A DNA stretch of 13,111 nucleotides from Methanolacinia sp964465295 (lineage in GTDB: Archaea; Halobacteriota; Methanomicrobia; Methanomicrobiales; Methanomicrobiaceae), in the NCBI GenBank assembly GCA_964465295.1, contig CAYXKC010000041.1, positions 1 through 13,111 on the forward strand, read 5' to 3'. Positions within the stretch are counted from its first letter, which is position 1; each line of letters begins with the position of its first letter. Below are positions 1 to 6,968 of the stretch, piece after piece. Below the pieces are notes generated by a model, which searched no databases, had not been told where the DNA came from, and saw only the letters and a program-made list of their open reading frames with translations. The position numbers and the translations under genes are program-made.

Positions 1-99
1 CATTGAAAGATAATTGGAGTTCGTAATTAATTTGGTTTCGTTTTGAAAGCAGCCCGAATTGATCTCCGCTTTTTTAACTGGACAACAATTATAAATACA

Positions 100-330
100 A
101 AAGGGAGGGGGAAGATACCCCCCCTTCAACCCTCCCCCTCATAGCGATAGGTTGCAATCGGGGATGGACAGGCATCCCCTCTTGCTCCTGTTGCCTTTTT
201 ACAATTAATCAGAGTTTATTTTCCAGGCCGGGGTTACCCGGAGGGTAGCGCCCAGGCCGTGCTATCACGATTGCGAAAGTTTGCGTAGCGAACTGAGCGT
301 GGGCTGCTCCGAAGGAGCTTGCGCCCCCTA
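100..330. repeat. GC-rich intergenic hairpin cluster
   Basis: Bases 1-370 contain no supported gene. Within 100-330 the DNA is much more GC-rich than its AT-rich flanks and holds at least five short inverted repeats: 105-111 with 134-140, 160-166 with 173-179 (7 bp, loop GACAGG), 228-232 with 237-241, 278-284 with 288-294 (7 bp with one G-T pair, loop GTA) and 306-310 with 314-318 (GCTCC/GGAGC, loop GAA). The density of stems suggests a dispersed REP-like repeat or a structured RNA. Neither can be confirmed from one copy. Bases 1-99 are AT-rich and show nothing recognisable. Confidence 0.45.
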
Positions 331-333
331 TCC

Positions 334-338
334 AAAAA
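334..338 (-). terminator. Weak oligo-T terminator after the AEC gene
   Basis: On the minus strand a run of five T lies about 33 bases after the stop codon of the permease gene. Archaeal termination often needs only a T-tract, but five T is weak, so this is tentative. Confidence 0.3.
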
Positions 339-370
339 GTATGATATTAATCGACTTTGCATTGGCTGGT

Positions 371-1294
371 CTAAACCGAGATCAGCAGCATGGCCATTAC
401 CGGGACGGTAATCAGGCTGAGAAGCGTCGAGATGAAAACCCCTTTTGAGGCGAGGGTGGAATCAACCTCATACTCCTCTGCGAGCAGAACGGAGTTCGCG
501 GCGACTGGCATGGACGCAAGAAGAACTGCGATTCCTATAAACAGCTTGTCTTCAACAAACGGCAGGAGGACCAGGTATACCGCAAAGGGGATCGCAACAA
601 GTCTGAGGAAACTTATGAAATATATTTTTAAATCGCCGAACATCCCCGATACCGGAAGGGTGGCAAGCAGCGCACCGACGACAACCATCGCGAGAGGTGT
701 CGTCAAATCCCCTAAAATCACGAAAACATCTATGAACGGAGACGGGATCACGAACCCGGTGAAGAAGAAGACCAGACCGACGAGCGATGACAGTATCCCC
801 GAATTTAAGAAAAGTTTCGGGTTCATGGTTTTTCCCAAATCCGGCCTGAGCATAAGAATACCCGCGGAGAATACGAGCAGGCCGAACGGCAGCATGACCA
901 GTGAAGTATAGAATACGGCCTCCGCCCCGAATATCGCGGCGGTGACGGGTATCCCCATGAAACCGAGGTTTGAAAATACAAGCATGAACTTCATCACGCC
1001 TGTCTCATGCTCATCTTTAGAGAGAAAACGCGGCACTGCGAAAGCAAAGGCAAACGAGATCAGGTAATAGACTGCGGCGATTCCAAACATCCGGAGGGTG
1101 TTTCCGAACGACTCCCCGGTAAGCGGGATCTGCATCGAGACGATGATCAGGCATGGTAACGAGATATTGACGAGAAAACTCGAAAGGCCCTTTGCACCCT
1201 GCCTGTCGATTACATTCATCCTGAAAGAGGCATAGCCTATTGCAATCATTATAAAGAGTATTATGATGCTGTTAGTCACCTGAAAAAAATCCAT
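371..1294 (-). CDS. AEC family (auxin efflux carrier-like) transporter
   Basis: A 307-residue integral membrane protein that fits the AEC/malate permease family (PF03547), whose members carry organic acids or related small solutes across the cytoplasmic membrane. Hydrophobic segments run through the whole chain, about ten in two halves. Family-like signatures are the NISLP motif in the second helix (residues 43-47), FSNLGFMGIP (107-116), and a C-terminal helix pair with SMPVAANSV (261-269) followed by the charged LAEEYEVD stretch and a final hydrophobic helix. Length is normal for the family. The ATG at 1294 is preceded by AGGT three bases upstream, a weak and close ribosome site. The gene diverges from the HEAT-repeat gene across 210 bases. 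Substrate and direction of transport cannot be read from sequence; family membership is secure. Confidence 0.9.
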   Translation of the reverse strand: MDFFQVTNSIIILFIMIAIGYASFRMNVIDRQGAKGLSSFLVNISLPCLIIVSMQIPLTGESFGNTLRMFGIAAVYYLISFAFAFAVPRFLSKDEHETGVMKFMLVFSNLGFMGIPVTAAIFGAEAVFYTSLVMLPFGLLVFSAGILMLRPDLGKTMNPKLFLNSGILSSLVGLVFFFTGFVIPSPFIDVFVILGDLTTPLAMVVVGALLATLPVSGMFGDLKIYFISFLRLVAIPFAVYLVLLPFVEDKLFIGIAVLLASMPVAANSVLLAEEYEVDSTLASKGVFISTLLSLITVPVMAMLLISV

Positions 1295-1351
1295 ACAACC
1301 TGAGAAATGTTTAAGCCCGAAATTAATAACCGTTCCTGATAATCAAAGACC

Positions 1352-1378
1352 CATTTAAATATACAAAAATTATAAAAA
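1352..1378. promoter_or_regulatory. AT-rich divergent promoter region
   Basis: The 210 bases between the permease and HEAT genes contain TATA-like elements. ATTTAAATAT at about 1353-1362 is nearly symmetrical and, read leftward, would place a transcription start near 1332, about 38 bases before the permease ATG. TTATAAAAA at 1370-1378 and CTATAAATAAA at 1400-1410 are candidates for the rightward HEAT transcript, which would then have a leader of roughly 75-110 bases. Assignment is by position and base content only. Confidence 0.4.
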
Positions 1379-1424
1379 CTAAAATTTGCAGATTAATTCT
1401 ATAAATAAATCAGATTATTATTCA

Positions 1425-1445
1425 GCCGGCTCACCGGGGGTTTTT
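1425..1445 (+). other. Possible small hairpin plus T-run in HEAT leader
   Basis: In the presumed leader of the HEAT gene, GCCGG and CCGGG flank CTCA and are followed by five T at 1441-1445. It could act as a weak attenuator or be chance; the stem has only about four firm pairs. Confidence 0.2.
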
Positions 1446-1504
1446 CTGGCAGTTTGCACAACCAGAAGGTATAATTCGGCAGATTTCATAATAAAGGACA
1501 GGCA

Positions 1505-4500
1505 GTGGGAGAAAATATCGATGAATTCCTGGAACTCCTTCAGTCAGGAAACAAAAAGGAACGAAGGCACGCATTAGAAGGGCTGAAGAAGATCGGAAAA
1601 CCTGCATCTCTTCAGCTATTAAACATCCTTAACAGCGACAGCCCTGAAGTAAGGGACGCTGCTGCCGAAGCTCTTGGAGCTTATAGTGCGGGGGAGATCG
1701 AGACATTTTTCAGGCTTCTTGTTTCAGGCAAAGACAATGCAAAAGACGGCGCTGCACGAACGATAGGATATATCGCAGGCAGCGGAGCAAATATCTCCCC
1801 CTCACTTACAAAAGCCATCCGCGACGGCGGGCCGGAAGAGAGGAAAGGAGCTGCATTATCAATAGGATATATCCCGCGGCCGGGGAACGAACACATAAAC
1901 ATGCTCCTTTACCTCCTGAAGGATGACGATCGCGAAGTCAGAGAGCAGTCTGCAAATTCCCTTAAAAGAATAAAATGGAGCTCGAAGAATCCGTCAGAGA
2001 TGTCTTTCTTCTTCCTTGCCGAAGGAGAGCTGGACGAACTTGGAAAGATCGGAAGACCCGCACTTGAGGCGATAAGGTTCGGCCTCGATAAAGGCAGCCT
2101 GGATGAACGTGTAAGGCTGACAGGACACCTTGGCAGGATCGGGGGGGCGGAAGCTGTAAAAATTCTTATCTCTCTTCTAAACAACCCGGAAAAAAGGGTC
2201 AGGCTTGCAGCAATTGATGCAATCTCCGATACCGGGGATCCGCAGCTTATTGATTTCCTCGTTGCCGTAATGGACGACCCCGATTACGAGGTAAGGGTCG
2301 AGGCATCGTGGTCGCTAAGAAAAGCCGGATGGAAACCTCAAAACCAGCATGAAAAGGTGAAGGCACTCATACTTCGCGGAGATTTCAGGGAGATAGAACT
2401 GATGGGGGTAAATGCAATCCCTTACCTTATCGAAAACCTCGGCGATGAGATCCCAAATATCAGGAAAGATACGATAAAGATTCTCTATACAATCGGAAAA
2501 CCCGCACATGAAGCCCTCCTTAAGGCCAAAAATTCAGCCGATCCCGCGATCACCGAAGGCATCGCGGAGGCCCTGGATTATTTCAGGCTGAAGACCGATG
2601 AGACAGGCGGCCTTTTGGGCGGGGGTTCTGTCGATGAGGAAGAGATCCATGCCTATAATTCAAAGGAATACTGGTACAACTCTCTAACTGACAACAATTA
2701 TAACCCCGGGACTGCTGAAAGGCTCTCTGGAGCATTATCCGACACGGACGACATAATCAGGATTGCAGCCGTTGAGACCCTTAAAAGCCATGGAAAAAAG
2801 GCCATCCCGGTTCTGGTACTTCTTTTAAATGACGATAAGAGCAACGTGAGAACAGCGGCAATCGAGTCCCTGGGGGATCTGTATGCAAAAGATGCAATCG
2901 AACCCCTTATGGAGACCATCGAGGACCCAGACAGCCAGGTCAGAAAAGCGTCGGCATACGCCCTTGGAAAGATTCGCGACAAGGCAACTCTTCCAATACT
3001 TGTCAGGCATTTTGCGGACGCGGATGAGATGGTCCGTGACGAGTGCTCGGAAGCGGTTGCGAAGATGGGAAATGTCGCACTGCCCTTCCTTGAAAACCTT
3101 GTTACGCACAACGACGACGGTGTAAGGATTGCCGCCCTCAGGGCACTCGGGGGAATTGGCGATCCATCGGGAATTCCATTCTCGACAAAGGCTCTCAATG
3201 ATCCGGAGAATCCTGTCAGGTCACAGGCGATGGACTCCCTCGTAAGGATAAGCGGCTTCATGTTCAACTTCCTGATGAACGAGATCCAGAGAGTCAGCAT
3301 ACAGGGAACGAAGATGGAGAAGCTCGGGATGCTGAGCGTCCTGTCAAAACTCCAGGATGCAAAGATCATCCCCGTTGTAAAGAGATTCCTGGATGACGAT
3401 GATGAAGAGGTCCGGAGAAATGCAACAGAGATACTTGAGATCTACAGGACGAGGGAGTTTAAGAAGGAGAAGGAGAGAGTCAGGGAAGTCAGCCGGCAGA
3501 CGGCAGACCTGCTGAAGAGGAAACTTTCCATAAGCGAGATCGACCGCCTGCTCGACAGGCTGATCGGTGCCGATGATAAGGAGACCATGGAGATTCTCGG
3601 AAACAAACTCTCGCAGGAAGAGATTAACGCCCTTATCATGGAGCTTGCCGGATCGAAGAGAGAGACCTCAAAGATACTTGGAAACAAACTCTCGCAGGAA
3701 GAGATCGATGAACTTCTTCACCGCTCTGCATACGTGAGCAACAAAAATACTACGAAACTTCTTGGGAATAAACTCTCGCAGGAGGAGATCGACGACCTTA
3801 TCCACAGGGCCTCCTCGAAAGAAGAGGAGAACGCAGCGAAGGATATCAAGAAACAGCTCACACAGAACGAGATTGACGAACTTATCAAAAAGGAGCTTGC
3901 ACTGAAGAAGAAGGTCGCAATGGAGGTCTCGAGACTGACTATCGGACTGAAGAGCAGGGAAGAGCCGGTCAGGAAGGATGCCGAATCCGGAATCATAAAG
4001 ATCGGCGAACCGGCTGTCGAACCGCTCATGAGCTTTATGGCAAATGCAGAACCTGAATTCCAGGGAGAGGTCGCAGGAATACTGGTAAAGATCGGCAAGC
4101 CGGGGATCAGGGGGATGATACGGACCCTCAGCTATGGAAAGACCGAAATGAGGATAGTCATTGCAAAGAGTATCCTTAAGAGCGGTGATGAAGAGGCCGT
4201 CAATGCCGTATACGACAGGATAAGGAGCGAAAAGAATCCCGATGTCAAAAAAGCTCTCCTGCTTGCGTTTGTCAGGGATACAAGGGATAAAAGGATACCT
4301 GATGCGCTTCGTTTTGCCCTCGCCGACAAGGATGCGGGTGTCAAAGCACTTGCAATCCGTCTCCTGGGAAAGATAAAAGACGAGAGGGCGATAGCACCCC
4401 TGGTATCCGTATTCAGTTACTCCGAAGAAGGGCTTGCCGCTCTTGCTGCGGATTCGATCTCCGCATACGGTATAAAAGCCCTGCCCGTCCTGACAAAAGA

Positions 4501-5608
4501 GCTTAAGGGAGGGGGAAGCGACCAGTTCAGGGAGAGGGTTGCAGACACCATAGAAAAGATGCAGCTCAAACTGACCGATAAAGACGATCTTATCTGGTTC
4601 TATGCGGCAAAAGGCAGGTGGAAGGATCTTGAGAATTATGGTGAGGCAGCAATCGGGCCCCTCTCCGTCACAGCAGCAGATCCGTACTCGGCCAAAAGAG
4701 CCCCCGCCCTTAAGACAATAATAAGTATCGGGGGAAAAGAGGCGGTCATCCCCTTAACAAAGGCTCTTTCAGACATCGACGGTGAAATCTCCGGGATGGC
4801 CCGGGAAGGTCTCCTGGGTATGGGGGAGCAGGCCATTTTATGGCTTAAAAAGATAGCAGCAGGTAAAACCGGGCAGGAGAACCGTAAAGAGATCGAATCG
4901 GTGATTGAGGAGATCCGGCAGAAAGACCTGATCAGTAATGCGATCAGGACAGGTGACTGGACCGCACTTGCGGATGCAGGGCCGGAGGCGATAAGGATCA
5001 TATCACAGAAAGCCGGTTCGGCAGATCCTAAAACAAGAAGAGAGATGGCCTCCGTAATCGCACGGATCGGGGGTATGGAGGCTGTCGCCCCTCTTTCGGA
5101 TATGCTCTTTGACAGCGACGAGGAGATCTCCAGGATCGCGAGGCACGGGCTGCTGAATATCGGGGCAGATGCCATACCCGGGATTGAAAAGATTCATGCG
5201 GGAACCCTGAATCCAGCCAGAAAAGAGGCTCTCGGTTTCCTTAAAAAAGAGATAGCAAGGGAAAGCGAGATAACCTCTCTTGTTGAGAATCAGAGATGGG
5301 GAGAACTTGAATTAATGGGCGTTGATGCAATAGATATGATATCGCAGCTGCTTGAAGACCCTGACCCTGGAAAGAGAATGGATGCGGTAAAGGCTGTTGC
5401 AGGTATCGACGATATCAAATCGGTACGCCCCCTGCTACATTCACTCTTCGACAAGGATGAAAAAATCTCGGATACGGCACGATCGGCACTTCTAAGGAGA
5501 AAAAAGATGATCATTCCCGTCATCTCTGTTGCAATCATGAAAGAGAGAAATCCTGAGAGAAAAAAGATCCTGTCTGCTCTTATAAGGGATCTTGAATCAC
5601 AGGATTAA
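1505..5608 (+). CDS. Giant HEAT-repeat scaffold protein with FliM-N-like motif array
   Basis: A 1367-residue soluble protein with no signal peptide, membrane helix or catalytic motif. HEAT/PBS-lyase-type repeats (helix pairs with patterns such as DPDYEVRVEASWSLRKAG) fill residues 1-355, 396-630 and 805-1367. HEAT solenoids normally bind proteins. A Gly/Glu-rich linker sits at 361-395 and a highly charged helix at about 649-672. Residues 673-802 are not HEAT but five tandem units carrying LSQEEIDxLI-type motifs. The last third holds three 113-residue super-repeats, each opening with a W-containing segment (W1039, W1152, W1265). Related segments occur near residues 176 and 294. The start is GTG at 1505, with AAGGA at 1494-1498 six bases upstream; no in-frame ATG lies near. 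The stop shares TTAA with the convergent hydrolase gene. Binding partner unknown. The HEAT assignment is firm; a scaffold role is inference. Confidence 0.92.
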   Translation: MGENIDEFLELLQSGNKKERRHALEGLKKIGKPASLQLLNILNSDSPEVRDAAAEALGAYSAGEIETFFRLLVSGKDNAKDGAARTIGYIAGSGANISPSLTKAIRDGGPEERKGAALSIGYIPRPGNEHINMLLYLLKDDDREVREQSANSLKRIKWSSKNPSEMSFFFLAEGELDELGKIGRPALEAIRFGLDKGSLDERVRLTGHLGRIGGAEAVKILISLLNNPEKRVRLAAIDAISDTGDPQLIDFLVAVMDDPDYEVRVEASWSLRKAGWKPQNQHEKVKALILRGDFREIELMGVNAIPYLIENLGDEIPNIRKDTIKILYTIGKPAHEALLKAKNSADPAITEGIAEALDYFRLKTDETGGLLGGGSVDEEEIHAYNSKEYWYNSLTDNNYNPGTAERLSGALSDTDDIIRIAAVETLKSHGKKAIPVLVLLLNDDKSNVRTAAIESLGDLYAKDAIEPLMETIEDPDSQVRKASAYALGKIRDKATLPILVRHFADADEMVRDECSEAVAKMGNVALPFLENLVTHNDDGVRIAALRALGGIGDPSGIPFSTKALNDPENPVRSQAMDSLVRISGFMFNFLMNEIQRVSIQGTKMEKLGMLSVLSKLQDAKIIPVVKRFLDDDDEEVRRNATEILEIYRTREFKKEKERVREVSRQTADLLKRKLSISEIDRLLDRLIGADDKETMEILGNKLSQEEINALIMELAGSKRETSKILGNKLSQEEIDELLHRSAYVSNKNTTKLLGNKLSQEEIDDLIHRASSKEEENAAKDIKKQLTQNEIDELIKKELALKKKVAMEVSRLTIGLKSREEPVRKDAESGIIKIGEPAVEPLMSFMANAEPEFQGEVAGILVKIGKPGIRGMIRTLSYGKTEMRIVIAKSILKSGDEEAVNAVYDRIRSEKNPDVKKALLLAFVRDTRDKRIPDALRFALADKDAGVKALAIRLLGKIKDERAIAPLVSVFSYSEEGLAALAADSISAYGIKALPVLTKELKGGGSDQFRERVADTIEKMQLKLTDKDDLIWFYAAKGRWKDLENYGEAAIGPLSVTAADPYSAKRAPALKTIISIGGKEAVIPLTKALSDIDGEISGMAREGLLGMGEQAILWLKKIAAGKTGQENRKEIESVIEEIRQKDLISNAIRTGDWTALADAGPEAIRIISQKAGSADPKTRREMASVIARIGGMEAVAPLSDMLFDSDEEISRIARHGLLNIGADAIPGIEKIHAGTLNPARKEALGFLKKEIARESEITSLVENQRWGELELMGVDAIDMISQLLEDPDPGKRMDAVKAVAGIDDIKSVRPLLHSLFDKDEKISDTARSALLRRKKMIIPVISVAIMKERNPERKKILSALIRDLESQD
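3521..3910 (+). repeat. Five-copy 28-residue repeat with LSQEEID motif
   Basis: Inside the HEAT gene, five in-frame units start at residues 673 (KLSISEIDRLL), 701 (KLSQEEINALI), 728 (KLSQEEIDELL), 756 (KLSQEEIDDLI) and 784 (QLTQNEIDELI), spaced 28, 27, 28 and 28 residues. Units 2-4 also share the preceding LGN. Bases 3599-3624 and 3680-3705 are identical over 26 bases, pointing to recent internal duplication. Spacers are charged and helix-favouring. Confidence 0.9.
4583..5608 (+). repeat. 113-residue HEAT super-repeat, three copies
   Basis: The C-terminal third of the HEAT protein repeats with a period of exactly 113 residues (339 bases), judged by the tryptophans at residues 1039, 1152 and 1265. 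Each copy has a short segment like GRWKDLENYGEAAI, then a helix pair with a GG(K/M)EAV or related motif, then (S/F)D(I/S/K)D(G/E)E(I)S, then a variable spacer. The phase of the borders is arbitrary. Confidence 0.7.
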
Positions 5609-6432
5609 AGATCGTCATGGAAGAACTGCGGTTCTGTACCTGAATCGGAGAGGTATTCGATAATCCTTCCGATGACCTCTTTGTTAACCGGCAGCATGAT
5701 GTGGCAGTACATGAAGGGATTTGAGATAAACTGCGTCCGGTCTTTGGGGAGAACGTCCACCCCTGCACCCGGAATGAACGAGTCGACATGCGCAACAACA
5801 CCGTCACCGAGGTTTGTCATCTCCCATCTGCCGTCCAGGAATACCCAGGTCTTTCCGTCGAATGGAGGGAAGAACCCGGGGATGCAGTCTTCATTCGAAG
5901 ACACTATGACCCTGTAACTGATATCTTCACGATTCCCCGAGCCGAGAATAGATGCAGTCACGGGGCTTTTTGGGCGAAGCCCCTGGACTATCCTGTCCTC
6001 TGTCGGATTATATCTCTTCGGGACGAAAAGACCTGCAAGTTCTTTCAGGATGCCGGGGCCGTGTTCGGGGTCATTGAAGAGTTCTGCCATTGCAGAACCA
6101 TTGCTTGCAGGGGCGATGCCGATAAAGAAACGGACCTTCTCCTCCCGCTTCTCCCCGTCGATAACCTCGAGCATGTACCTGACGATAAAACCCCCGGTTG
6201 AATGGCATATGATATCGATATATCCATAATAACCGGCCCTGCGTCTTGCACTCCTGATAAAATCCCTGAGGGCCATCGCTATGCTGACCGGATCGGAATC
6301 CTCCATCCCCGTAAAACTGAAGTTCCAGTAGGGTATCGATTCCTCTTTTAGCCTTTCTGCCAGGTCTCTCCATATCTCCGGGCCGCTCTTCCACCCGTGG
6401 ACGAGAACGGCAGGGTACCTCCTGCAGGTCAC
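5605..6432 (-). CDS. Alpha/beta hydrolase, lipase/esterase-like
   Basis: A 275-residue protein with the layout of an alpha/beta-hydrolase. VLVHGW at residues 9-14 matches the HG oxyanion-hole motif after the first core strand. CHSTGG at 76-81 is the nucleophile elbow with Ser78 as the likely catalytic serine; Cys replaces the usual first Gly, a common variant in lipases and PGAP1/LCAT-like enzymes. GDGVV at 209-213 supplies a probable acid, Asp210, and His244 in the CHIMLP segment is the probable catalytic histidine. There is no signal peptide, so it should act in the cytoplasm; the ester substrate is unknown. The start is GTG at 6432, the only usual start codon between the in-frame TAA at 6450-6448 and the HGW motif. 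No Shine-Dalgarno sequence precedes it, so a short-leader or leaderless message is possible. The gene converges on the HEAT gene with a 4-base overlap. Confidence 0.85.
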   Translation of the reverse strand: MTCRRYPAVLVHGWKSGPEIWRDLAERLKEESIPYWNFSFTGMEDSDPVSIAMALRDFIRSARRRAGYYGYIDIICHSTGGFIVRYMLEVIDGEKREEKVRFFIGIAPASNGSAMAELFNDPEHGPGILKELAGLFVPKRYNPTEDRIVQGLRPKSPVTASILGSGNREDISYRVIVSSNEDCIPGFFPPFDGKTWVFLDGRWEMTNLGDGVVAHVDSFIPGAGVDVLPKDRTQFISNPFMYCHIMLPVNKEVIGRIIEYLSDSGTEPQFFHDDL

Positions 6433-6503
6433 ACAATAACATCGGCATTAAGAACCATATTGTTGCCGGAATATACAGGGTCAGTTATCCAATATGCGAT
6501 GAT

Positions 6504-6516
6504 AAAAACTAAAAAA
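6504..6516 (-). terminator. Oligo-T terminator after first RRM gene
   Basis: On the minus strand the sequence TTTTTTAGTTTTT lies 20-33 bases beyond the RRM stop codon, a typical archaeal T-tract terminator. It also separates the RRM transcript from the hydrolase gene downstream. Confidence 0.6.
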
Positions 6517-6536
6517 TTGTTTGATTTACGGAAGAA

Positions 6537-6800
6537 TTAATATCTTCTGTTGAAATCGCTTCTCGGACGCGGTGGGCGGGCTTCATCAATCCGCATTGTG
6601 CGTCCTTCATACTCTGTTTCATTAAGGGCGGCCATTGCCTTCTCAGCCTCTTCAGCCGATCCCATTTCAACGAATCCAAATCCTTTACGTTCAATAATTC
6701 TTACGCTTTTTACGTCGCCATATTGAGAGAACAGTTCTTCTAACTGTTTTTCATTTACCGAGTATGTCAGATTGCCGACATACAGTTTACTGGTTTCCAT
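6537..6800 (-). CDS. Single-RRM RNA-binding protein (copy 1)
   Basis: An 87-residue protein that is essentially one RNA recognition motif. RNP2 is LYVGNL (residues 6-11) and RNP1 is KGFGFVEM (39-46), both with the aromatic residues that stack on RNA bases. The tail is basic and proline-rich (RPPRPR, then RR near the end). The ATG at 6800 is chosen over the upstream in-frame ATG at 6818 because GGAG lies seven to eight bases before it, and the RRM fold begins at once. The loop between beta strands 2 and 3 is several residues shorter than in cyanobacterial Rbp proteins. It aligns without gaps to the second RRM protein at 8252-8512 (about 32 of 86 identical by hand count). Known relatives act in RNA chaperoning and post-transcriptional control; the target RNA here is unknown. 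Confidence 0.93.
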   Translation of the reverse strand: METSKLYVGNLTYSVNEKQLEELFSQYGDVKSVRIIERKGFGFVEMGSAEEAEKAMAALNETEYEGRTMRIDEARPPRPRSDFNRRY

Positions 6801-6943
6801 AAACGGTCTCCAATACATATAGGGCTTTTAAATTAGATAAACTATGCCCCATACAAGGGCCAATGAAGAATTTTTTTCCCGTCAGCCGGGGATTTATAAT
6901 TTTTTCAGGAGGAAGGAATTAGAGTTTCCCTGCATTATTTTTG

Positions 6944-6949
6944 AAAAAA
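6944..6949 (-). terminator. Terminator after antiporter gene
   Basis: On the minus strand, about 20 bases after the antiporter stop, GCCCGGC is followed directly by six T. The GC block and T6 make a plausible terminator. The remaining bases up to the RRM start at 6800 hold no gene; a TATA-like TTTATCTA near 6835-6842 may serve the RRM. Confidence 0.55.
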
Positions 6950-6968
6950 GCCGGGCTGCATAAGGGTT

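Noticed and set aside
105..330. CRISPR array or tRNA in the hairpin-rich block
   Set aside because: No regularly spaced direct repeats, and no cloverleaf with T-loop GTTCRANNC could be drawn.
673..1367. Possibility that the HEAT protein is a phycobilisome lyase (CpcE/PBS lyase)
   Set aside because: Residue range given as coordinates is only nominal. PBS-lyase HEAT profiles hit many HEAT proteins; there are no phycobilins in a methanogen and no lyase-specific context, so only the repeat fold is claimed.
1386..1577. 63-residue plus-strand frame overlapping the start of the HEAT gene
   Set aside because: Most of it lies in the AT-rich promoter and leader, and it overlaps the HEAT coding start in another frame without its own ribosome site.
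2698..3369. 223-residue minus-strand frame inside the HEAT gene
   Set aside because: Antisense shadow of a continuous HEAT-repeat coding frame; Ser/Arg/Ile-rich low-complexity translation and no start signals.
3521..3910. True FliM/FliN flagellar switch protein
   Set aside because: Only the short N-terminal-type peptide is present; no CheC-like middle domain or SpoA/FliN domain follows, and no flagellar or archaellum gene is nearby.
6801..6818. Upstream ATG extending the first RRM protein by six residues
   Set aside because: GGAG lies just before the downstream ATG at 6800, and the second RRM protein begins at the equivalent position.
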